A DNA stretch of 37,195 nucleotides from a virus: positions 1-37,195 of the IMG/VR virus record IMGVR_UViG_3300028600_000011. The stretch is one strand, 5' to 3'. Shown here piece by piece: positions 29,301 to 35,921 of this stretch; within the stretch, counting starts at the first letter, position 1, and every line of letters begins with the position of its first letter. Below the pieces are notes generated by a model that was not told the origin of the DNA, searched no databases, and was given only the letters and a program-made list of their open reading frames with translations. The position numbers were made by a program, and so were the translations under genes.

Positions 29301-30318
29301 CTTCTTCCATCATCAACCGATATTTACCATTAATAAAAGGCAGCGAGCCTTTCATTGTTTTGAGTAGTTCTTGGCAGTTGTCGATGGTTGAATTGTCAGA
29401 CTCAAGGACAATATTTGTGGTGTAGCGCTTGCGTGAGTTTGCAGGCTGCCCATTTCGGTATCCGGGGAAAAACCCACCGACCGGAATAGAAATCATTGTC
29501 CCTGTCTCAGGGTCGTAAAAGCTTATCGACTCTTGCGCGGTCGGCTCGTCTGGTAGGTCAACCATAGTGTCGCAGGAGTTGGCTGCAGCAATGAAACTGG
29601 GTATATCAACATCGTTTACTGAAAGCGCTCGACCATAATCTGCCAGTAAGTAGTCCAGCAGACACAGCGCCGGGTTATCTGACCATGCTTTAACTGTTGG
29701 GCTGTTGAGGTGCGTGCGAGGGTCCCACACCTTGAGTCCCTGAATCTCAGCAGTAATGTTGGGCTCACCTTGAAACTCTGGGTCATCAGGCTTGTAATAA
29801 AACCGACACCATGACCACGCAAGGTCCTGCGCTTTCATGCTTGAAGTGATAGCCCCATGATTGGACCGAAGCGCCGAGAACATCGTTTGATTTGGGTTCC
29901 CGTGCTTTGTAAGAATTCTCGCCCATGCCTTACTACCATTTGAAAACCGAGCGTGCCCTGTTTTGTCCTTGTCGATTTTATAGTTGCCAATTGAGTGCAC
30001 CGGGCCCTGACACCACACATCCAATCTGTGCAAATAGTCACTGTGATTTTTGGTGTTTGCGGTGCTCTCTCTTGGCGATATGTAGGCGCTGTCCCAGCCG
30101 CTAGTTTGTGGCATTGCGTATCTGGACACGGCTTTCCAAGCATTGTCTGTCGAAATTCGCCTCTTTCCGTAAATCATTTTGATCGGGTTAGAGCCACCAC
30201 TTTTGCTGAGCATCATGCCAGCCTGTTTGTCCTTCATCTTTTGCTGCATGTTTTTCATCAGCTGCGCTGCGCCGACGACGACAGCTACTACTGCCGCAAT
30301 AACCCATCCAATAACCAT
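26335..30318 (-). CDS. Tail tip / host-specificity protein (gpJ-like)
   Basis: 1327 residues. The N-terminus is hydrophobic (VIGWVIAAVVAVVVGA) then carries the gpJ-like tail-hub region (NPIKMIYGKRRISTDNAW). A fibronectin III-like domain lies at about 540-630 (MVNVAATTATRLNDDGTA ... TITGLQDVQLYNIAVRYRN). Then come long Ala-rich helices and four repeats of a DGARITTGTI / ISISGINISELNND module. The C-terminal ~230 residues are distinct and may be the receptor-binding tip. It forms the central fibre below the tail tube and selects the host. Sited after the two smaller tip genes, as in lambda. Confidence 0.88.
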   Translation of the reverse strand: MVIGWVIAAVVAVVVGAAQLMKNMQQKMKDKQAGMMLSKSGGSNPIKMIYGKRRISTDNAWKAVSRYAMPQTSGWDSAYISPRESTANTKNHSDYLHRLDVWCQGPVHSIGNYKIDKDKTGHARFSNGSKAWARILTKHGNPNQTMFSALRSNHGAITSSMKAQDLAWSWCRFYYKPDDPEFQGEPNITAEIQGLKVWDPRTHLNSPTVKAWSDNPALCLLDYLLADYGRALSVNDVDIPSFIAAANSCDTMVDLPDEPTAQESISFYDPETGTMISIPVGGFFPGYRNGQPANSRKRYTTNIVLESDNSTIDNCQELLKTMKGSLPFINGKYRLMMEEEGTSVMSFSNDNIIGGVNLGWADRSKRLNRATIKFPNENKGYQDDTVSWPAAGSALHQAYVSADNDDELHSEFELIGVTDMYQARDMAEFAVRDSRSQEYITFKTQPQAMALDVGDVITVSNDALDIVNKLYRVRETSMNADLTVTVKGQIYDATIYPWSVGDEDAEAAALNMTPSLFDQPAAMVNVAATTATRLNDDGTAHTDATVTWDELPTGTSAVECIEVGYKLNAESVYTWAILPADTESHTITGLQDVQLYNIAVRYRNTVGKFSAVVVVNIGTLTAGTNLDAAAVAAQAAADAAALEAAQALTDAAAAAAAVAALDFSSYLEADDLPDLSDYITTAEGAALQSAAETYAAGLTTNLQTAAQVTAAIEADETVIDGARITTGTIDAARVSISGINISELNNDSLYATGTEVSDAVEAIDLSDYVANADLAGYVTTAQGAALQAAAELYADGLTTNLQTAAQVSAAIEADTTVIDGARITTGTIAAGRISISGLNASDLNNDAFASPSDIPDVSDFATTAELTAAQTAAETAAAAYADLQVSGLATTAELTAAQTAAETAAAAYADLLFASAPTDTDITNAVNAVETALEAYADGLVEDLATGAELTAAQEAMETYADGLVTGLQTAAQVSAAIAADTTVIDGARITTGTINAARISLSGFNLSDLNNDGFALSTDIPDISNLQTAAQVTAAIQTDTTSIQGSRIVTGSLSAGTISGGTLDFTNVNADNLYVSSISGDINTLVPFKKQTTQTIPYLTASTSFTIFEGTIPASGSSDIKRKPYISATGWGVFENDDVYKLELFMKVNDPSPSATSLGIISSPTLSSATGYMPAMGSVQVPGQVYVQSGTVLQDQYYSYVRTLGSVWYSFYNSSTNKTTISYVRDPVSGTGPILSAANRSLKSPAPAASYQLVNEFFFRSPFDYDPYQFAINGALSDATEHAVDCQIKLRLFNQVGSGAIPYSQPNKNWTNDRIYNLSGIMMSLR
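27591..27742. repeat. Two near-identical Ala-rich coding repeats in the tail-tip gene
   Basis: A segment of about 65 bp (with gctgtttcagctgctgtttg and cagctctgcagtagtagcaa) occurs twice about 84 bp apart, encoding tandem TTAELTAAQTAAETAAAAY copies. It reflects recent duplication within the fibre stalk and is a likely site of length variation. Confidence 0.8.
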
Positions 30319-30328
30319 TGTTTAGTCC

Positions 30329-30871
30329 TTACCGTTTACCCCATGCGATGTTGCTCATTTCGTCGTGGGCATATTTAAAAAAGTCGTCCCCCGGGTGGAG
30401 GTCCTGCTGTAATTTGTTTGAGCTGTACCTCCCGGACATTTGGTTGAAACTGGCCCAGTGGCTTGTCAGCTTTACAGTGAGATTTGAATTTGAACCGTTT
30501 TCTCGAACACTAAAGCTATCGAGGCTGCCCTTGTATAGGATAATAGGATCACCTTGAATCACATCGTCAATCAGTAACACCAACTTGATTACAGCGGGCA
30601 GCCCCCGGTAGCTTCCAGCAGCGTAGGCCTTCGCCAGTGTGTTTGTGACGTTACTGAGCTCGAGCGTGTAGGTCGCAAGATTTAGCTCTTGGGTTTGGTC
30701 GATGTTTGCGAATTTCACCAGCAGACCATTTGTGAGATAGGTGTCGCCACCGACGGTAAGGTCAGAGCCGTGGTTTGTGTAGCGCTGCCCCACTGGCAAG
30801 TCCACCAGATAGGCATATTCAAAATGATCGGAATTGAGCGCGTTGAGAAACGCTGTCGAGAAAGTCTGCAT
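30329..30871 (-). CDS. Minor tail protein (tail-tip hub, DUF2163/BR0599-like)
   Basis: 180 residues, starting with MQTFSTAFLNALNSDHFEYAY, then a beta-rich region ending LTSHWASFNQMSGRYSSNKL and a C-terminus with HPGDDFFKYAHDEMSNIAWG. This layout recurs in proteins just upstream of gpJ-like genes. It would be part of the baseplate-like hub connecting tail tube to central fibre. The start overlaps the preceding gene's stop by one base. Confidence 0.75.
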   Translation of the reverse strand: MQTFSTAFLNALNSDHFEYAYLVDLPVGQRYTNHGSDLTVGGDTYLTNGLLVKFANIDQTQELNLATYTLELSNVTNTLAKAYAAGSYRGLPAVIKLVLLIDDVIQGDPIILYKGSLDSFSVRENGSNSNLTVKLTSHWASFNQMSGRYSSNKLQQDLHPGDDFFKYAHDEMSNIAWGKR

Positions 30872-31338
30872 CAGAGTCTCTCCATCACATCAATTTCAAA
30901 ACGGACCAGACCGTCTCGGCTATATTCGATCGACTGGATGTCGCTTTTTAAACTCACGCGCATATATACGTTGTTGGTTACAGCAGAACCACCACCTAGT
31001 TTTAAAGGGTAGTCCCCGCCGTTTGTTTTACGCATATACAGTTTTGTGCTGTTGGTGTAGTTGTAGTATTCGCCAACGCCTGTGGAAGATGTTCCGAATA
31101 CTGGTATTTTAATAAAGAACACGCCAGACATCCCGGCTTGCTCCATAAGAAAAGCATGAATCGTTGAGAACTCTGTGCGAGTCATAGGCGGGTAAACCAG
31201 CGTAGCCTCGAATCTTTGGCCGCCGATTTTCCGAGTAAGAATTTTGCCTGACAACGACTCAGACTTTAGAGTGTTTACCTTTGATGTAATTTTAAAGGAG
31301 GCAGGCTCGGGGCTGACTGGTAGTAGCGGTGTTGGCAT
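30871..31338 (-). CDS. Minor tail protein (distal tail component)
   Basis: 155 residues, mostly beta. Its position immediately after the tape measure and before the tip hub matches lambda gpM or distal tail proteins. Visible features are RFEATLVYPPMTRTEFSTIH and VRFEIDVMERL at the end, similar in style to minor tail proteins that are added to the tail initiator. Assignment is mainly by context and length. Confidence 0.65.
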   Translation of the reverse strand: MPTPLLPVSPEPASFKITSKVNTLKSESLSGKILTRKIGGQRFEATLVYPPMTRTEFSTIHAFLMEQAGMSGVFFIKIPVFGTSSTGVGEYYNYTNSTKLYMRKTNGGDYPLKLGGGSAVTNNVYMRVSLKSDIQSIEYSRDGLVRFEIDVMERL

Positions 31339-31382
31339 TAAAATGCTCCTTTTTTAAAAATAAAGGCTCACAGATTGGCCCG

Positions 31383-31440
31383 TGTCACACACAGCAGCCT
31401 ATGCCCTGATGTTTATATAGGTCAGGTGCTTTGTGTGACA
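31383..31440. repeat. Long imperfect inverted repeat after the tape measure gene
   Basis: TGTCACACA (31383-31391) pairs with TGTGTGACA (31432-31440), continuing with AGCA/TGCT after one mismatch; an inner stem CCTGA (31405)/TCAGG (31422) encloses a 12-base AT-rich loop. No T-run follows on the coding strand. It may be an RNA-processing or expression-tuning structure between tip genes and tape measure. Confidence 0.65.
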
Positions 31441-31475
31441 TGGGGTCTCTGTGGAGCTATTTGGCTTTTTGAGGC

Positions 31476-33560
31476 CTAAAACGGGCTGTTTTGCGCCGAT
31501 TCGTTGTAGATTTCCCTAATCATTCCCTCAAACTGGCCACGGTTGTTTCGCAGCATTGCTTCGACGTTCTCAGCATCTGAGCCGCTTACATTGAAGTTGA
31601 GGGTTGGGTTATTAGTGACCTGGCTCTGGTTGGCGTTGCCAAGGAACTGCTTCAGATCACCGTTTAGCCTGCTGTCAACAACCCGCTCGCCTTTATCAAG
31701 CAAGTAGGTCCCTTCCCGGGGCACACTATCTATACCATCGTGAGCCTGACCGGTCAGTGCTGCAACTTTTGCGACTGCTGTCGTGGCGATGATCCCTGCT
31801 GATGCAGGTGCTGAGTTTGCACCAAAGGACGCAAGCGATGCCATTGCAGCAGCAGGTGCATAGGCTGCAGCCATAGTCGTACCCGCAGCAACCGACGCAG
31901 CAACACTGGTTGCAATGCCTGCGACTTCCATAGCCTTCATAAGCGTTTGCTGGAGGACCCAGTTCACACCCATTTCTACAAACGAGCCAATAACCTTGTC
32001 CAGGATTAATGATGCAATGCTTTTCAAGCCATCCTTTAAAGAAGTGACGCCTTTAATCATGTTAGTAAACACATTAGAAATAGGCTTGGCCATGTCCTCA
32101 AAGGCACCCCGCATAGTTTCTGCGGCAAGCGTCATTTCAGCCATTTTTTCAGTGCTCAATCCTGAAGGCGTTGTGCCCGCCGGATCAACGCCCGCTTCAC
32201 CAAAGTCTGGCGAACCATCTGGATTTACCGGGTTGCCCGGACCTGAGTCCGAAGACGTAATCCCCAGCGCATCTTCTAGTGGCTTAAAGCCAGCAGTGCG
32301 TTCCAGGATGGCGGCTTTAAGTCGATCAATATTGCTTTTAGTTTTTTCAACATCAACTTGAAGAGTGATTGGCTCAATGCGGTCCAGGAAGTCAAAGCGA
32401 TCCGCAGCCTTGTTCCATAGGTCAATTGCGTCATTGACAAAGTCTGACACTGTAATCAGCATCATATTAAAACCTTCTTCCATGAATAGCTGTAGGTTCT
32501 GCACTGCAATGCCAATATGATCAATCGCGTTGGGGATACTTACAGTGAAACTTTTTAAAAGGAAGTTTTGTACTGCGCCCCAATTTTCATGGATTTTGCG
32601 CGCTACGTAGCCAAATACAATTACTAGCGCTGTTAGGGCGGCACCAATTGGGTTAGCTATGATGATTACTGTCAGTGACTTAATGGCAATACCAAGCGCT
32701 ACGATTGCCGGTATTGCAATGGTATAAATAAACTGCGTTGCAAAGACTTCAAGGTTTTTACCCAAAAAGTCGAGACTAGTTGCCAGCGTTTTTGTAAAAC
32801 CAAAAGACTCATCAGCACTAACTGCCATTTCTGTAAAGCTGTTCTTTACAGTCATTGCTGCTTGGCTTACTGTAAGTTCCATCGTTGATACGGATTTGCT
32901 CGTACTATCAAAGGCTGCAATAAGAATAGGCATAATCTTAGCAGCTGTGAGCTTACCATCTGCACCCATTTGCTTCAGTTCACCACGTGTAACGTTGAAG
33001 CCTTTCGCCAACTCGCCAGCTAACACGGCGTTGTTTTCCATAACAGAACGAAGCTCATCGCCGTTTAATTTACCGGCAGCTAAACCCTGCGCCAACTGCC
33101 TTGCGGAGTTAGCAGCTTCCATAGTGCTTGCACCAGACAACAAGAATGTGTTGTTAACGGCTGCAGTTGCTTTTGCCAGCTCTTCCTGGTTAATGCCCAG
33201 ATCTGCGGTTGCAATAGCCATTTTAGTATAGACATCACCTGTGGCTGCGATGTCGCTGCGCGTAACTCTCGCAATAGTCGCGATGTCTCGCATTGCTATA
33301 GCTGTTTTGCGGGTGTCTTTTGTAAGTGCAAACATCCTGTTTTTTAAATTTTGCATTTGGTCAGCGAGCGCAATCATTGCGCCACCACCAGCAAGTGCCA
33401 TAGCACCCGCCATAAGGCCTACCGCCTTTGTAATTTCCTTAAACTGCTTTGCTGCCCTTCTTTTAAATCGGGCTGTCGCCTTACCAGCTTTATCAAGCTC
33501 TTTTCTGTAGCCAGCAGAGTTCGCGACCAAGTCAACACTTAGTCGTGCTAATGTAGACAT
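31476..33560 (-). CDS. Tape measure protein
   Basis: 694 residues, highly helical, with the conserved tape-measure domain near residues 60-220 (LKNRMFALTKDTRKTAIAMR, FLLSGASTMEAANSARQLAQ, LNGDELRSVMENNAVLAGEL). Two hydrophobic regions stand out: about 48-66 (VGLMAGAMALAGGGAMIAL) and about 270-320 (IAIPAIVALGIAIKSLTVII), plausibly inserted into the host membrane. It sets tail length and is ejected with DNA. At 694 residues a tail of roughly 100 nm would be expected from the usual ~0.15 nm per residue rule. It follows the tail chaperone region and a gp10-like gene. Confidence 0.93.
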   Translation of the reverse strand: MSTLARLSVDLVANSAGYRKELDKAGKATARFKRRAAKQFKEITKAVGLMAGAMALAGGGAMIALADQMQNLKNRMFALTKDTRKTAIAMRDIATIARVTRSDIAATGDVYTKMAIATADLGINQEELAKATAAVNNTFLLSGASTMEAANSARQLAQGLAAGKLNGDELRSVMENNAVLAGELAKGFNVTRGELKQMGADGKLTAAKIMPILIAAFDSTSKSVSTMELTVSQAAMTVKNSFTEMAVSADESFGFTKTLATSLDFLGKNLEVFATQFIYTIAIPAIVALGIAIKSLTVIIIANPIGAALTALVIVFGYVARKIHENWGAVQNFLLKSFTVSIPNAIDHIGIAVQNLQLFMEEGFNMMLITVSDFVNDAIDLWNKAADRFDFLDRIEPITLQVDVEKTKSNIDRLKAAILERTAGFKPLEDALGITSSDSGPGNPVNPDGSPDFGEAGVDPAGTTPSGLSTEKMAEMTLAAETMRGAFEDMAKPISNVFTNMIKGVTSLKDGLKSIASLILDKVIGSFVEMGVNWVLQQTLMKAMEVAGIATSVAASVAAGTTMAAAYAPAAAMASLASFGANSAPASAGIIATTAVAKVAALTGQAHDGIDSVPREGTYLLDKGERVVDSRLNGDLKQFLGNANQSQVTNNPTLNFNVSGSDAENVEAMLRNNRGQFEGMIREIYNESAQNSPF

Positions 33561-33562
33561 AA

Positions 33563-34039
33563 TTATTTCCTTTTGTTTCGCCTGCTCTGTGTCTTGGCAA
33601 ACTTTTCAATTGATTGGCGTAGGGTTCTGCGGAATCGCATAAACACGGGTTTTTCTTTGCCGCGAATTGCCGGACGTATAAATGGGCGAGCCTTAACACC
33701 GCGATCATTTTGTCCATACTCTATTTGTAGGGCTTGGTAGCCACCTCGTTCGCGATTTCTTTTGCCGTAGCCCACATTGATTGATGTGACCATAAATGCA
33801 TTTTTGCCAAGCTTCTCAAGGCGGGCAGGCGCGGAGGTACTTGACCAGCGCACCGACGCCTTAAGACCTCCAGACAACTCCGGAGCATTCCGCTTGATTT
33901 CTTGGAAGTTTGGCGTAAGCGCTTGCTTTGCTGCCTGGCGTGCCGCCTTACCTCGGATGTCACGATCAAGCATTAGTAGCTTTTCATTGAGTTCGCTAAG
34001 TCCGCTAACCTTTATTTTTACATAGTCTTTATTGGCCAT
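33563..34039 (-). CDS. HK97 gp10-like tail completion protein
   Basis: 158 residues: VKIKVSGLSELNEKLLMLD, then KAARQAAKQALTPNFQEIKR and GGLKASVRWSS, the standard pattern of HK97-gp10/tail-completion proteins. The C-terminus is basic (RRTLRQSIEKFAKTQSRRNK), with RPFIRPAI before it. Such proteins usually sit between the head-tail adaptor and tail tube genes; here the gene lies after the tail chaperones and before the tape measure, an unusual order. It overlaps the upstream frame by 11 bases. Confidence 0.85.
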   Translation of the reverse strand: MANKDYVKIKVSGLSELNEKLLMLDRDIRGKAARQAAKQALTPNFQEIKRNAPELSGGLKASVRWSSTSAPARLEKLGKNAFMVTSINVGYGKRNRERGGYQALQIEYGQNDRGVKARPFIRPAIRGKEKPVFMRFRRTLRQSIEKFAKTQSRRNKRK

Positions 34040-34370
34040 TGCTTTGCTCCGCTAATGATTTGAATATAGCCATTTCGGCCTGCTGCTTTTTGCGGCGATC
34101 GATCATAGAGATCTCGCGTGGCTGCTGATAAATTGCTATGAAGTCTGTAGGGAGTAATGCTTTTTTGTAGTTCCCGCTGCTGTTTGCAACGGCCGAGGCA
34201 ATGAGACCTGCCCGATAGTCGGCGCGATTTTCCCCGAATGGTTCCAGGGTGCTATACGCCATCCATTCGGCCAACTCAAGGCTGCTTATACGGTTTTCTA
34301 ATTCTCGTACTGTGCAACCAAGGTGACCCGCAAGCCTGAACTTAAACCTGCGGATCGGATCTCTTCTTAG
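34029..34370 (-). CDS. Tail assembly chaperone T-type extension, made by -1 frameshift
   Basis: The -1 frame after the slippery site reads LRRDPIRRFKFRLAGHLGCT, VRELENRISSLELAEWMAYS and TLEPFGENRADYRAGLIASA, which is the DUF4035/lambda gpT-type pattern. It has no good start in its upstream half and would be made as a ~224-residue fusion with the upstream G-type protein. The fusion recruits tail tube subunits to the tape measure. A separate ATG-started form (from 34274) would lack half of the conserved domain. Confidence 0.85.
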   Translation of the reverse strand, partial: LRRDPIRRFKFRLAGHLGCTVRELENRISSLELAEWMAYSTLEPFGENRADYRAGLIASAVANSSGNYKKALLPTDFIAIYQQPREISMIDRRKKQQAEMAIFKSLAEQSNGQ

Positions 34371-34702
34371 TTTCCCTCGAGCTCCTCGACATCCTGGTCA
34401 GACATTCCTGACATTTGTCGAGCAACGTCAAATAGGCGATTCATAACCTGTGCATTTTTTTTGCCTAATTCAATAGCATCGCTATCTTTAAATAAGCGCT
34501 CACCGTCGTCTGTACATAGGGTTAACACTACAAGTCGAGCTCGCAAGTTTTCTAGGTTGGCCGCTGCGCCAATTGACATTTCAAAATGATCCCGCTCTCG
34601 AGCCGTTAGGCCTCGCACGTACACGTCACCCCCCCACTCAGGGACTGGTACTTTTTTAATATCAAGGTCTACAGCTTTAAAAATACTTTTTCTATCTAAC
34701 AT
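34367..34702 (-). CDS. Tail assembly chaperone (gpG-type)
   Basis: 111 residues from the ATG at 34702; a TTG four codons upstream is within the ribosome site and is rejected. The sequence (LDRKSIFKAVDLDIKKVPVP, GGDVYVRGLTARERDHFEMS, then VLTLCTDDGERLF) is typical of siphovirus tail assembly chaperones. It ends EELEGN just where the frameshift signal GGGAAAC is placed. It protects and organises the tape measure before tube polymerisation. Confidence 0.9.
   Translation of the reverse strand: MLDRKSIFKAVDLDIKKVPVPEWGGDVYVRGLTARERDHFEMSIGAAANLENLRARLVVLTLCTDDGERLFKDSDAIELGKKNAQVMNRLFDVARQMSGMSDQDVEELEGN
34370..34376 (-). other. Programmed -1 frameshift site GGGAAAC
   Basis: The coding strand reads GAG GGA AAC TAA; the heptamer G-GGA-AAC is of X-XXY-YYZ type and lies directly before the zero-frame stop. 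Slipping by -1 gives AAA CTA AGA..., joining the DUF4035 frame. The lambda G-GT site is GGGAAAG. Confidence 0.88.
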
Positions 34703-34724
34703 TTTTGTCTCCAAATAAAATAAG

Positions 34725-34751
34725 AGACGACTCCCTAAGCGGGAGCCGTCT
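34725..34751 (-). terminator. Terminator-like hairpin between tail tube and chaperone genes
   Basis: Arms AGACGACTCCC (34725-34735) and GGGAGCCGTCT (34741-34751) pair with one mismatch around a 5-base loop; the minus strand then has CTTATTTTATTT. It probably gives partial termination after the highly expressed tube gene, keeping chaperone levels low. Confidence 0.75.
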
Positions 34752-34761
34752 GAGGTACTAC

Positions 34762-35199
34762 TTAAGCAAGCGTAAATGCGACAGCGCCATCAATGGCAAT
34801 TTCAACATTTGCAGTTACAACGTCTTCGACAGGTGTCTCAATTGAATAGCCTGAGACATAACCTGAAAACGTTGCTTGAGCGTCTTCGCTGCCTGATACC
34901 CACTTGACTGCGAAAACCTGCTTGTCGCCACTATCAAATACAGACTTTAGCTCGGTGTGACTTGCGTCACCGCAGACCCAGTTAAGTGTGAGCGAAAGAG
35001 TTCCAGAGTCTTTTTGGCCGACCAGCTTTTGCTTGTAGTCTGTGCCAAATTTGTTGTACTCAATAATGTTTGCAGAAAGCTCTAAGGTACCAATAGAAGC
35101 TACTTCAGCAATCTTAGTAGTGTTGTCGGCAGTAGTTGAAGTTAATGCCAGCATGTGAAGCTCGGTTGCTAGACCGTGGAATGGAGTTGCAATAGCCAT
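34762..35199 (-). CDS. Major tail tube protein
   Basis: 145 residues of beta-rich sequence with family-like segments: MAIATPFHGLATELHMLAL, VASIGTLELSANIIEYNKFG, KQKLVGQKDSGTLSLTLNWV and FSGYVSGYSIETPVEDVVTA. The last is the common DDxVTxxVxxxxSG-type end of phage tail tube proteins. It polymerises into the non-contractile tail tube. Followed by a terminator-like hairpin. AAGGATTT precedes the ATG. Confidence 0.9.
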   Translation of the reverse strand: MAIATPFHGLATELHMLALTSTTADNTTKIAEVASIGTLELSANIIEYNKFGTDYKQKLVGQKDSGTLSLTLNWVCGDASHTELKSVFDSGDKQVFAVKWVSGSEDAQATFSGYVSGYSIETPVEDVVTANVEIAIDGAVAFTLA

Positions 35200-35210
35200 A
35201 TTTTAAATCC

Positions 35211-35594
35211 TTAATTTGTATAAATAGTTAAACTAATAATATTCCGATAGAGCTTGAGCTCTTCTTCATATGTATTTATTGCTGAGGTGATTTGGGCACT
35301 GGTTACACTGAAAGTGCCCATTGGGCCGTGCATGCCATTTAAGAGCTGATCAATGTGGCCACTGAGCTCGCGCAGTGTTTCGTAACTTGGGCTGTAAACA
35401 AGCAAAGTAATATCGTGCCGGATTACTGTTTCCATTGACCCAGTCTGCGGCGCACGGTGGCCTCCGCTAATTTCAAAAACAATAGAGGTTGTTGTAGTAC
35501 CCTGTGGGAGGCGCAAAGCGTAAATGTTGTTCCCTACGGCCGCGATAATATCAACATCAGTTAGAAGGTGATTACGAAAGTGTGGATCAATCAT
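35211..35594 (-). CDS. Tail terminator / DUF3168-like protein
   Basis: 127 residues: DVDIIAAVGNNIYALRLPQG, then TTSIVFEISGGH and ETVIRHDITLLVYSPSYETL, ending RNIISLTIYTN. This is the usual style of DUF3168 (SPP1 gp17-like) proteins that cap the tail tube and join it to the connector. ATG overlaps the adaptor stop (ATGA), behind GAGGAG. Position between adaptor and tail tube is the standard one. Confidence 0.85.
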   Translation of the reverse strand: MIDPHFRNHLLTDVDIIAAVGNNIYALRLPQGTTTTSIVFEISGGHRAPQTGSMETVIRHDITLLVYSPSYETLRELSGHIDQLLNGMHGPMGTFSVTSAQITSAINTYEEELKLYRNIISLTIYTN

Positions 35595-35917
35595 GTGCGC
35601 TCCTCACAGACCATTTGTATCTCGCGGTTGTTTAGTTGGACGTTGGCCACCGCAGTGATTTCAAGAGTCATACCATTCAAAACTAAAAAGGCTGATCTCG
35701 GGAGGGCGGCTAGTGCTGCGTAATATCTAAACCGCAAATCAAACTCTGTTTTAGATACTACCGTTTCGCCTGTGGAGTATTCTCTGCGAGGCTTAGTTGT
35801 TGCGCTGCACGCAAATACTCCAAGAGAAGTTGCACCACTCTCAATTTCACCAAAGTGGTTGGGTAATGCGTTTGGGATAAATATTTCGGCCTTGTTGTTT
35901 AATTTTCCAGCTCGCAT
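35591..35917 (-). CDS. Head-tail adaptor (SPP1 gp16-like)
   Basis: 108 residues with MRAGKLNNKAEIFIP at the start, FGEIESGATSLGVFACSA, RYYAALAALPRSAFLVLNGM and a C-terminus LNNREIQMVCEERT. The order 'RIGxLxxRIxI...G...W..V.A...' with a final 'R...L.C.E' matches phage head-tail joining/stopper proteins. It seals the portal channel and binds the tail terminator. GAGGTGATGAC precedes the ATG. Confidence 0.87.
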   Translation of the reverse strand: MRAGKLNNKAEIFIPNALPNHFGEIESGATSLGVFACSATTKPRREYSTGETVVSKTEFDLRFRYYAALAALPRSAFLVLNGMTLEITAVANVQLNNREIQMVCEERT

Positions 35918-35921
35918 GTCA

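Noticed and set aside
34029-34274. Independent 81-aa gene after the tail chaperone
   Set aside because: The conserved domain extends upstream in the same frame to a slippery site, so it is better explained as a frameshift extension.
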